DNA of 64,000 bases from Hirudinaria manillensis. Lineage: Eukaryota; Annelida; Clitellata; Hirudinida; Hirudinidae. The position numbers and the translations under genes are program-made. Under the pieces are notes generated by a model. That model saw only the letters and a list, made by a program, of their open reading frames with translations. It searched no databases and was not told the origin of the DNA. Numbering within the stretch: position 1 is the first letter of the stretch; each line of letters opens with the position of its first letter. Of this stretch, positions 27,219 to 37,988 are shown piece after piece. Where the stretch lies: positions 7,870,701 through 7,934,700 of the forward strand of contig CM067535.1 of NCBI GenBank assembly GCA_034509925.1. The letters run 5' to 3'.

Positions 27219-29535
27219 GATAATATTTTATTTGAAACTAACAGATATTACAGATGTTAACACCAGGTGGTGCTATCTTGAAGTGAAATTAAAATCTTTT
27301 ATTACGACAGATGTCAGGCCTAAAGGACCACAGGTTCATTCAGATAAAAATGGACGACAAGAAGCAACAAATTACGTTGGCACTCAACTACGTCATTAAG
27401 GTAACACTTTAATAATAATAATAATAATAATCATAATAATAAAAATAATAATAATAATAATGATTCATTATGCTAATGCCAATGAATCTTTTGAGTACAA
27501 TACTTTTGTGTACAGATGGGTGGTGTTACTCACTAACAATACTAATGATAACTTAACAATAACATAATAATAATATAATAATAATAATATTATTATTATT
27601 ATTTATTTATATTAATTACTAATAGAGTCAAGTGATGAGAGAGATATATGTTATTGATCTGAAGGTGTTGACCGAGGAGGACATAGATGGACTGAAGGAA
27701 GATTCTGCACTGAGTAACCTCGATGAAATCATCGACGAATTCAAACATGCTGCCCATGAAGAATCACTTTCCATGATGAAGGTTAACTCAGTGCACTCCG
27801 GCATTTATATTCATTTTATATTTAAATCAATTTAATTAATTTTAATAAATTTTAATTAGTTTTAATTCATTGAGCTTTGCAATTTAAGTTCATTTGAACC
27901 GATTTACATCGTTCCACGATCTATTTAAGTTTTTAATTTTTATTTAAAGTTTATTTGTTTTCATTTACGCTTAAATTTAAGTTTATTTGCTTGGTTTTTT
28001 GAGTTTATTTACATTGATTTCCAATAGGAACTCGGCGACTTGGAAGGATGTGCCGTTGAAATGTCCACGGGAGGTGGAGAAGGAAAATCGAAAGGTTCCA
28101 TACTCTGGGTGTCCATCGAGGGTCTCCTGTTGGAGGTCAAGAAGGTCATCGAGGTCATCAGCAAGTACAGGAGTCTCATGCAGGAGTTGGGCACCTGGTT
28201 GCACTGCGTACCTGACGTCTCTGACTTGAAGAACATCATCAGGAACATCAGGTGCTACAAGTCCCAGCTCAGGCACCTGCTGGCCGACCATGCCGACCTG
28301 GAAGAGGTGGTGATAATTGTGTAGTCGCGTCTTTCACCATTCAATGATTGTCAGATACGAGGGAACTTGCCATTTCTTGGTGGTCCATCCATCGTCGTCG
28401 TCGTCGTCATTACCATTACATCATCATCATCAGCAGCAGCATCGATATCATAATTAGAGTTAATTAATAATTAATTATTAATAAACAACAATTTCATCTG
28501 CTCGCAGGAGAAGATGGCCAAAGGCAACCTGATGGAAAGGGACAACAGGATTGGTTTGTTGACAAAACTCGATCACACGAGGAACATTTTGCAAGAGAGA
28601 CTTGAACTTGAAAATCAAATCCTGGTTTGAGTCATCGTCATCATCATCATCATGATAGTCTTCATACGAGAGATGATGATGATGATGGTGATTGTGGTGA
28701 TGATGGTGGTGATAATGATGATGGTGATAATGATGATGGTGATGGTAATAATGATGTTGGTGATTATGATGATGATGGTAATAATGATGTTGGTGATTAT
28801 GATGATGATGGTGATAATGATGATGGTGATTATGATGATGATGATGATGATTGTGGTGATTATGATAATGATGATGGTGATTATGATGATGATGGTGATT
28901 ATGGTGATGGTGATGGTGATATGGCTATGAATCAATCCTCCATTTAATTTGGTGAATTATTAATGCTTAATTAATTATTTATGAATTTAAATTTTATTTT
29001 TAGGTCAGGATGCTCGAGTCTGACTTGAAGCAGTTTCCCGAACTGGTTCTTTACCATCCCGACATTCCCTTCAAGAACATCTTGGTGATTCATTAATATT
29101 CATGCATCATACATCATTAACATAACCACGCCTTCGCAGGGTCGAATAGTATTAGATTTAATATCGATTAATCGCTTATAGAATCGATTATGGTGGCCAT
29201 TATTGACGATTGCAGAGCTTCAGTCCGATAGTTAAACACGGCCGATCGCTCGACCAGTACACCTTGGAGCCATTGGACGATGAGACGAATGCCTACAAAT
29301 CCACGTATTTAGGGAGGGCAGTCACCCTCAAGGTCAGTCCATTGTACCTCAACTCCTCCCCCTGATAATTATTTAGTAACTAATTAGTAACAACCACTTA
29401 CCAATTACTTAACAATTATTCATGATCAACTCATGAATAATCATGATCAACTAGTTTGATTAGTTTGTGTTCAGTAAAAGAGCAATGTTATGTGTGTTGA
29501 TTTTGTATTCATCTTTCAATAACAACAACAACAAC

Positions 29536-29591
<56 letters not shown>

Positions 29592-29768
29592 CAACAACAG
29601 GAATGTCACCTCCGTGGAATGAGTTGCGAACAATTCGAAACACTTGCCAACCAATACGTGGCAACCTGCGAAAACCGACTCGCACAAACCATAGACTTCA
29701 TCTTTTTCGACATGGTAGGTTTATGATGATGATGATGATGATGATGATGACGACGACGACGATGATGA

Positions 29769-29800
<32 letters not shown>

Positions 29801-30703
29801 ATGATGATGATGACGATGATGATGATGACGATGATGACGACGATGATGATGATGATGATGATGGTGGTGATGATGATGATGATGACAAGTGTTGAGAATG
29901 TTGTATTGTTGCTTGTGCACGTGTGTCGATGTGCTACTGATGTCTCTTGTTGAGAAATAGAAATAGAATTAAATTGAATATTAAATTGAAATTAATTAAT
30001 TAATTAATTTAATTTTTAATAGAAAAAGCTGACAGGCATCATTCAGAGTTCTTTTAGGGAACTCACTCTCGGCAAAATGCTGTCTCAGGGATCAGATGAG
30101 AAAATGGTAAACAATCAAAGTACTTCTAACTATATCCAGTTAAATCAAATAATATAAATAAATAATATAATAATAATAATAATATTGGTATTATTATAAC
30201 AATGATATCCAGTCAAATTAACCAGAAACTGTACAAATTCCAAACGTAAATACGTTATCATTTTGTATTTAAAAAAAAAGCTACAAGCGTGTTTAACACA
30301 TTTTGACCTGTAATTATAAACGTGTTTGCATAAATTATTACTAAATTATTATTATTATTATTAAAACTATTATTAATTAATATAATATAATATAGTCGTT
30401 AATAATGAGATTCGTTTATTTATTATCTTTGAGCTTCTGTACATACTCTTCAACATCTTATCGAGTCTCAATGACATGCACAAGAAAGGCATCATCCACG
30501 GCTCCGTCAATCCATCCTACATCTTCTACGATTCTGACACCTGGACAGCTTTCCTTAGGCCACCTGACTTTTCCTTCACACCTGTGAGTTACCTTGGATT
30601 TGTTTCCAATCCATAGATGTTTCCAACATATACGATTGGACACCATGAATAAATGTTTAATCAATTAATATTCAACTTGATAAATGTTTAAATAAATAAA
30701 TAA

Positions 30704-30742
<39 letters not shown>

Positions 30743-32672
30743 TCAATAATATGTCTTTGATTTGGATTTCACATGGACAAATAAACATCTTATTTTGTTA
30801 ATTAAACATCTTATTTGTTAAATAAACATCTTATTTATTAAATAAACATCTTATTTATTAAATAAACATCTTATTTGTTAAATAAACATCTTATTTTGTT
30901 AAATAAACATCTTATTTATTAAATAAACATCTTATTTGTTAAATAAACATCTTATTTGTTAAATAAACATCTTATTTGTTAATTAAACATCTTATTTGTT
31001 AAATAAACATCTTATTTTGTTTAATTCAATGTTGTATAAGTTTAAAATAATCTCTTTTCAGTTCGAGAGAGCCAAGGAGAACACGTGGAGGAATTGGAGG
31101 TACGTACCACCAGAGGTCTGCCAGGGTGTCATACCGCACATTTCGCCCTCCGTCGACATGTACTCTTTTGGCATCCTACTTTATCAGGTTGGCAACTTTG
31201 AGGTCGATGAGTGCAGTAATTGGTTAAGTTGAAAGTTTTTCAAGCATTAAATCACTAATTTAAATTAATTTAAAATAATTTAATCTCTCGTCTCCATGGT
31301 AACCGTCTGATTACAGCTTTGTGATCTGAATTAAAAGATATTAGAGTTATTAATAGTAGTAATAATTATAATAATAATAATAATAATAATAATGATTAAG
31401 GAGTGCACTTTTTAACCTCGATCTAAAACTTTTTTCTGTGTGCTTTTTCGTTCAATATTTTGTTTTATTTTTCATATTCAATCAAATTCATCTTAAAAAT
31501 TCATCGAAAATAACAACTGCGACAAACCCTTCTTGTATGAAATACAATATACTTATACATAACATATACATGTTATACATGTTTATCTTGACCCCTAACA
31601 TATCAAACATTGGTTCATGTCGATCTGTCATGATTCCAGATATGCAAACCAAACAATCCAATTGACTTGCACTCGGATATCAACAGCATTTTTGCAAAGG
31701 AAGCTCCGTCGTGCAGAATTGTTGGTGTTTTTGTTTTTGGTCCATTTTGAGTGCATAATTTACGAATAGTTTACATAATTTATGTAATTTATGCAGTTTA
31801 CACTACAGTTTCAAATGGCATACCACAGGCATACACCACATATACTGTATCTGTTATTTATATATTTCATTTACGGATGTCCAATTATTCACGAAATTCC
31901 TTTATCTATCGGTCAGGAAATGATTAAACTGCTGCTAAACCATAAACCCGACGAGAGACCGACCGCAGAGACGTTGCTAAAGACGCAATATTGGTTGGAC
32001 ATTGCACGTGACTACGAGAAGGGCAAATCGTACCTCATAAAACAACAGCACTCGGCACAAGAAGACAAGGCTATGAACTTCCAACTGCCGGACATGGCGA
32101 GAGGCGACAGACGGATGATCGACAAGAAGAGGCTAAGACAGAAGATAGCCGAGATGGAGTATCCGTGTGAAGGATACAGTCAGGACGACTCGGAAGACGA
32201 CAATTCGTCTCTTTCCGAAGAGAAATACGTCAAGGAGAAGAAGAGGTCGTCTAAGGTCAAGTTCGCCGTCGAAGGCGAGGACTTCGACAAGAGCGAGGAG
32301 GACGAAGACGTGACGGCTCTGAACATGCTGAACGGAATGTCCTCTGAGAAACACTCGAAGGATAGATCGAAGGGCGGAGGTAGGTCCGGTAAGAACAAGC
32401 ACGGGAAGGGTTCGATGACCGGCGACGACGACTACGTCTCCAGCGACCTCAATACCGACGGCAGCGGCAGCAGGCAGGACGGAACGGCCGACACGACCGA
32501 GTCGCTCAGCGAAACTTCGACGCTCTCCGGCGACGAAGCGAACCCACTGAAGATCACTTTTGCTCAGACATTACCGAGTCTAGAGCAGAGAATTAGCGGA
32601 ATAAACAGACATTTGAACGTTTCAAAAAGAGTCAAGTGTGCCTCGAGCGACGAGGAGGAAAGAGACGATTAA
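22980..32672 (+). CDS. STK31: STK31 (TDRD8) Tudor and kinase-like domain protein
   Basis: Twenty-four exons: 22980-23129, 23324-23398, 23516-23671, 24051-24223, 24568-24709, 24806-25062, 25389-25500, 25601-25648, 25741-25784, 26027-26192, 26540-26659, 26939-27094, 27311-27400, 27626-27781, 28028-28306, 28508-28624, 29004-29084, 29216-29332, 29601-29714, 30023-30106, 30434-30583, 31062-31187, 31640-31720 and 31917-32672. They encode about 1,249 residues. The N-terminal Tudor domain shows TFWGTL, WYRCRIYQF and VEVLYVDYGNREVV. Long coiled-coil exons follow, then FPELVLYHPDIPFKNI and a kinase fold with GIIHGSVNPSYIFYD and SVDMYSFGILLYQ, and last an acidic Ser-rich tail. The order matches human STK31, a germ-cell Tudor protein (family knowledge). 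The catalytic loop reads HGS instead of HRD and the DFG motif reads DFS, so kinase activity is doubtful, as in vertebrate STK31. The start is not found; a 48-bp open segment at 22702-22749 with good splice sites may be the preceding exon. The intron at 24224-24567 uses GC-AG. Confidence 0.9.
25685..25717. repeat. (TATTG)n microsatellite
   Basis: Six TATTG units in the short STK31 intron between 25648 and 25741. Confidence 0.9.
26683..26738. repeat. (TTCG/TTCA)n microsatellite
   Basis: TTCG units with TTCA variants just after the STK31 donor at 26660. Confidence 0.85.
27178..27219. repeat. (ATT)n microsatellite
   Basis: About 13 uninterrupted ATT units in an STK31 intron. Confidence 0.9.
28668..28925. 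repeat. GAT/GGT/AAT-type trinucleotide repeat, about 258 bp
   Basis: Composite GAT-dominated array in the STK31 intron at 28625-29003. It is open in all frames on both strands, which creates false reading frames of about 100 codons. Confidence 0.9.
29519..29600. repeat. (AAC/AAT)n array abutting a splice acceptor
   Basis: AAC, AAT and again AAC repeats. The final CAACAACAG is itself the acceptor of the STK31 exon starting at 29601, so the exon has almost no polypyrimidine tract. Confidence 0.9.
29724..29884. repeat. GAT/GAC/GGT microsatellite, about 160 bp
   Basis: Begins about 10 bp after the STK31 donor at 29715. Open in all frames because of its composition. Confidence 0.9.
30703..30737. 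repeat. (TA)n microsatellite
   Basis: About 15 TA units in the STK31 intron before the exon starting at 31062. Confidence 0.9.
30779..31020. repeat. 20-bp minisatellite, 12 copies, built on AATAAACATCTTATT
   Basis: Twelve tandem units of about 20 bp (AAATAAACATCTTATTTGTT type) end about 40 bp before the acceptor of the STK31 exon at 31062. Ten units carry the poly(A) hexamer AATAAA and two carry ATTAAA, all in the sense orientation of the gene. Confidence 0.95.
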
Positions 32673-33639
32673 AAGACGCAGGAAAAGAAAAAAACAAAGA
32701 TGGCGACTCGATGGAAACCAATCATTCTTTCTTTTTCCAAACTCCCGATTGTTGCCCTACTTGAGACTCCTAACGTGACGTTCATAAGGAAGTTTTTACC
32801 CCCCAAACAAACCGTCGGAGCGTGAAACTTACTTTTGGGGATTTCGTTTGAGTTTTGGGTAGTTTTGGGTACCTTTTCGATATCTACCGATGTACTCGTT
32901 GACCCGGGTAACACGCGAGGATGTCGTCTTCTTTCAGTTTTGTCGGCGCGGACGTCCGTGTTTTGAAGCTAACTTTGATAACTAGGTGACATTTTGTTTG
33001 CCGTACTTGTATTATTTCAAGGGGGTCTTGTATTAATTATAATGTTAATTATAATATTATAATTATATAATTTTTTTTTAGAGGAAGTTGTCGTTGTCGC
33101 TAAATCCTTGTCGATGGAAGATTGATTGGTTGAAAATCACTTTGAGACTTGTTTGGGGGATCCAAATGCCCAGGATCAAGAGAGCTATTATAGGGGATGT
33201 TTAAATTATGCATAATTATTCACGTAGTGGAGGCAGATGCACGAATTGTAAACAAGCGTTCATGTTGTTGCCAACAGTCGACTGACAGCAGAATAGTTTG
33301 TCAGCAATTTACTTGCTTTGGACTGTTTGCTAGGATTGAGTTGTTCACATCTGCTGATGGTCTCCGAAATAATAGTTTCGTCGGATTCGAGTTTATATGT
33401 TGAAGGAGCGTAGGGGCTGGACTCAAATTGAGCACATGAATAGTAAATTAGGTAATAAATTAAACTAGGGGTCTGAAATAATTATTTGTTTTTTTCCTAG
33501 TGTAGTACGATTAAATAGTTACACCGAGTAACCTGTGAAAAAAGCCCTGTATTGCGCCATAATTTGCAATCAATGAAAATATCATAAGTGGTGGTTCGCC
33601 TCTCGTGTCTGTTTTTTGGAGTCATGTTATTTTCTTTGT
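32673..33639. other. 3' region between convergent STK31 and serpin genes
   Basis: Holds the 3' UTRs of both genes. No further reading frame is supported. AATAAA occurs at about 33452 on the plus strand and could serve STK31, but it is far from the stop. Confidence 0.5.
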
Positions 33640-35236
33640 TCATGGGTTCACAACCTGGCCACAGAAGAGAATGACTCCGCTTTTATTTTCCCTGACGAAG
33701 AACAGGAAGGGGTGGTCAATGTTTACGAGGAAATTGGTCGCTTTTCTGGCTTTGATGGCGATAGAGGTGGCTGCCGATGCTTCCGCTCCTTCTTCGTTAA
33801 CCTCGATGACCGCTTTGTGCAGTGATTTGGATACGTACAAGTTGCGAGTACCGTCAACGCCTGACATGTCTGCTTCGCCTGGAATGAAAAGATCTTCGAC
33901 GTTTAGTCTTTTGAGAACGTCGTTCAATTGATAGCTCGATTCCAATCTAAACTTTGGCATGATCAGAATCACGTCTTCTGCGTCGAAGTTTATCGAGGAG
34001 AGAATTTCACTACTCAGATTTTTCTTGATTTCACTGAGTGAAGGCAGATCAAAGGAGTTTGGAATAAGAATAACCATGCTCAAAGCGCCCCCTTTAAATG
34101 GTAATTCGAGCGCTGAGCACCGCAACGCTTCCACGAAGGCATAATTCAATCTTGTCTTTTCCAAATGCATCATTGGCACCAGCTTGTGTTTGTATTCCGA
34201 TGACCAGAAATCTGCTTCCTTCGTAAGTTTGGGATTGAATTCGTGATTCCAACTCCCTTTGAAGTACGCGACATTCACGAGAAACAAACGGGTGTTTGGT
34301 TCGACATCGTTTTCAGTTACAATTTCTTTGATTTTCTCTTTGGTCAGATTCGACACCCATTTGTTGATGGAGCAGACACTTCTTTCTGGATTGTTCCTGT
34401 AAAGAGAAGGCCAATGAAGCCAAATAACTAAACGAATTGTTTTCAAAATAGATTGAATAAGGGCATTAACTGATAATCAATTTAAGGGCTAAAATAATTA
34501 TATTTTATTATAGTTCATAAAACACGTAGGTTATTGCTGTATAACAACTGTTAAATAACGAATTACGTGAGAGGATTAGATTTAGTTTAATGTTTATTTT
34601 GTTTAATGTTAAATTTACCTAAACGAAATTAACGGAGTATTAGAAATTAATTTCGTAATAAAAAAAGATCCAATTAATCCTCTAAAATATCTAATCTATT
34701 TATTAATAACGACTTACACTAAGTTTAGCTTCTCAACAGAGGAACCAAAATATTTGGAAGTTTCATCTAAGAATTTCCTCAGGAAAATGGTTGACTCGTC
34801 AGCGAATACTTTTGTTGCAAGAGACAAATTACTGTTGTTCTCAGACAACAGTTTTGAATTCATGTCCAACAAGGTTTCGTATGTTACTTGCAACTCTATC
34901 TCCTCTTTGGGCAAACCAAGAGCTTTCTGAAGTTGGTGTAAAGTATTGCCTCTTGTTCCCAATGTTAACATCGTAAAGGCATTGAAGATACTGCCTGGAG
35001 AAAAAAATTGATTTGTGTCGTGTTGAGTTTGTTTCAGGACTTCAAGAGCAAAGTCGTTGATTTTGGCTGCCACTACTTTGTCTTCGTAACTTCGTACGGG
35101 GACCCCTTCTTTTCGGATGTAATAAACAAGGAGTCTTTAATTTTATATACCAAATAAAAACATCAAATAACCAACCGGAATTGAAACAGGCCAGTAGTGC
35201 AGAGATGCAGAAGGTAAAAGTTCTTAACTCCGTCAT
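33640..35236 (-). CDS. Secreted inhibitory-type serpin
   Basis: Minus-strand exons 35236-35176, 35108-34718 and 34396-33640 give 402 residues, the usual serpin length. Exon 1 encodes a signal peptide (MTELRTFTFCISALLACFNS). Family motifs follow: NQFFSPGSIFNAFTMLTLGT, NVAYFKGSWNHEF, KFRLESSYQLNDVLKRL, the hinge EVNEEGAEASAATS and the C-terminal DHPFLFFVRENKSGVILFCG. Serpins trap serine or cysteine proteases by cleavage of the reactive loop (family knowledge). The hinge has the small residues needed for loop insertion, so inhibition is likely. Counting from Gly at P15 places Arg at P1 (A-R/K-A), which predicts trypsin-like targets. The ATG is the first Met of the signal exon. The gene converges on STK31. 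The subfamily is not assigned. Confidence 0.93.
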
Positions 35237-36055
35237 TGTTCCCGAACATGGATGGATTAAATTTCATTGTGAAGTTCACAAGTAACTCTCCGAAACACTC
35301 ACCTGTGTCGATCAATGAAACATTGCCAGACGTTTTCGACCTTCGATGAATGATCTCTCAAATTTTTTCTTATTTACTGAGCCTTTTCAAATATCAAATC
35401 ATTCTATTCACTTAAATTTTTATTTTATAGACCCAGGCTCATAAAGTTGAGAAATCACTTGATGATTGACGGTAAAACTAAACAAGTATTGTGTTGTGCA
35501 TTAATTTCATAATTTAATAGTAATCGTTGATTGTTTAATTAAATATTATTTCTTATATTAATTACAGTATTAAAAAATTAAAAGTATTACTCTTAGATGT
35601 ATATATATATATATATATATACTTCTGGTTGCAAGACTACATTTCATCAAACATTGTCTATAATTTATAACAACCAATGGTAAGTGCACAAGAAGAAATT
35701 GGAAAGTAGGTCATTATATTGAGAAATAAATATTCACAAAATAATCATTTCCGCCCACGAGCTGAGAAGCCGCTGGCATTCGGGAGCACAGTGCCATCAT
35801 CTTCGTTATGAACGGACTTTGAGCCAAACATTTCAACTTTCACGCTGAAATAAAAAGGACCGACTTTGTTTACAAAGCACCAAAGAAGTTTCAAGACAAT
35901 CAAATCAATTGTACGAATTATGGTTAGAATTACTTAGCAAATAACAATAAAAATAAGATTTTAATTCGTTTTTCTCGAGTATTTTATGCGGTCGACGTTT
36001 TGCTAACTTTTCGAGACTTATTGCTATCATTTCGACCGACTTTTGCATTTGACAG
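35237..36055. other. Intergenic region upstream of serpin
   Basis: AT-rich, with a (TA)n run at 35599-35631 and a G+C-richer patch near 35755-35880. No supported gene; the serpin promoter presumably lies near 35240-35400. Confidence 0.5.
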
Positions 36056-36085
36056 GCGGCCATTAAAGTGATTTGTGCGTTGTTT

Positions 36086-37179
36086 ATGTGGATATTTTTG
36101 CCTCTTATTACATCAGCCAACCCGAGAGTTAGTTCAAGAGATTGCGACCAATACTCGTACTGTGAGTTTCAAAGATATTTTCACCTGTTACATCAGTTTA
36201 CCTTCTGTCTTAAATTGACTCCCTACGATTGTTAAAAACATCTTTGAGTTGAAACATAATCGGTTGTTGGTTAAGGCGAGGGAGTGAAATTCCCCAACAA
36301 GGTAACTTTGGCAGCACGATTCATCAACTGTGATCAAGTGCCTGAACCGAGGGAAAGGTGCTGCCTACCTCAGGCCAAACATGTCGTCTGCTACGGGATA
36401 ACGTTGGTATTGAGCTTTTGTTATATTTTCTTATTTTAAATTCTTATTATTTTTAATTCTTCATGTTATTATTGTTATTACTATTAATATTATATTGCTG
36501 TAATTATAAAAAGGCGTATTATCTTAATTAAATTCCTTCATTTTTTTTTATCCTGATGAAGATAGTAATACCTTCATTGAGGATCAAATTAGTTTCGAAA
36601 AACTCTTTTATACGCTTCTAGCAACAAGAAATTTATAGTATAAAAACTACAAAAAACGTCTTGAAAACTTACTGCATTGGCTTATAACCTGTCACTCCGC
36701 TTCCACATGTAACCTTACTGTTTCCACCTCCAGAGTTGACGGCCAATACCTCAACTACGATGGCGACAACTACGCCAGGACCACCGACTTCACAAGTTTG
36801 TGCGGTGCAATGGCAAGAACATTCGGTTACAAAACTGGAGTTCATAGCGGAGTAAGTCAATCATTTGCCTCGGTAAACCACATCCTTCTAAGATTCACTA
36901 ATCTTTTGGACTCGGTGACATCTCTTAAAACTTTTTAAGATTCTTAACATTTATTAAACAATAGTCAGAAGTTGTTAGCCAATAATATTTATTAATAAAT
37001 ATTTCATAAAATTGTTTTCACTGATTAATTATCTGACAATATTAATAATAGATTAAAACGTATTGTAACAGGCCTACATAACAGACGGCGGTGGCCATCT
37101 TGTGTGGAGATATGGAGAATGGGCAGAGGTCGAGGCCGGCTTGCGTCGTGTCAAGAATTTGGCCTGTGAGGTCGTTTAG
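36086..37179 (+). CDS. Small secreted Cys-rich protein, unrecognised
   Basis: Exons 36086-36161, 36276-36402, 36734-36851 and 37072-37179 join in frame to give 142 residues and a TAG stop. The N-terminus MWIFLPLITSA is hydrophobic. An acceptor at 36055 would lengthen the signal region in frame to AAIKVICALFMWIFLPLITS, which is a better signal peptide, so a short upstream exon may carry the real Met. The mature part has eight Cys: DC, YC, INC, a CC pair, VVC, SLC and LAC. It also has acidic and aromatic stretches (QYLNYDGDNYART) and a C-terminal WRYGEWAEVEAGLRR. I do not recognise the family. Splice junctions are good except the donor AC/GTTGGT at 36402. A variant signal ATTAAA is at 37412-37417. 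Confidence 0.65.
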
Positions 37180-37912
37180 TGCAATGATCACGTGCTACAT
37201 TCAATTGATCACGTGTTACTCAAGCTCAAAGGTTTTTGGAAATAATGATGTTCCGGAAATGAAAGTAAATATTTGGTCGGAATGTTATTGTTTCTTGTGT
37301 TGTTACCAACAATCATTCATTTCTAGCGTTGACGATCATGTGTTGCTACCTATTAAGGAATATAAATATTATGATTGTTCTCAACGTTGTTGTTCTGCGT
37401 GAAAATACAAAATTAAAGGAAATGGCTAAAAACAAGAGATAAGTTGGACTGCATTCTTGCAGTAACGGTGGACTTATCAATAATCCGAAGATCAACGAAA
37501 TTATTTGATAAAATAATTGAAGTAATTACATTGTCGACGGATCTCCATGATTTGAGTGCTGGCACAAGACATTTAAGTTTAAAACAAATAACTTAAAGTG
37601 ACACTCGCAATCCAAGAGGGCTCTTACTAAGTTGACCTAACAGGTAATCCTTAGAAACCATGTCATTTCTTTCGTGGGTAAAGCATTCTTCAATTACCTT
37701 CTCCTCCCAAAAGTAACTATCAGCTTGCAGAGTGCATTTCACCTTCGACTTTGAGTGACAAAACCTCTCAACATGCCATGAGCCTCGAAAATTCTTTGGT
37801 TTTTAATGAAGAGCGGTTAAGAGCTATATTAATTAAAAACTAATGTGATTTTAAATAATATAATATGATGAAATTATTTTTAAAAAATAAAATTTTATTG
37901 ATTAAAATTTAG
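37180..37912. other. Intergenic region before USP gene A
   Basis: No supported gene. The right end looks like an intron 3' end (AAAATTTAG at 37904-37912) feeding the USP-A exon, so a 5' exon of that gene may be hidden here. Confidence 0.45.
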
Positions 37913-37988
37913 CGATTTAGAATCTTCTTTGAGTAACGAGGGACAAGAAAATGGCAACTTTAATATAAAAACGGTCCGTCACGAGAAA

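Noticed and set aside
28615-28947. Long reading frames on both strands of about 100 codons
   Set aside because: They are products of the GAT/ATC trinucleotide repeat, which lacks stops in most frames, and lie wholly in an STK31 intron.
29603-29953. Poly-Met and poly-His frames
   Set aside because: Out-of-frame reading through an STK31 exon into a GAT microsatellite; no splice or codon support.
30779-31020. CRISPR-like array
   Set aside because: Units are contiguous 20-bp repeats without unique spacers and lie inside an intron of a eukaryotic gene.
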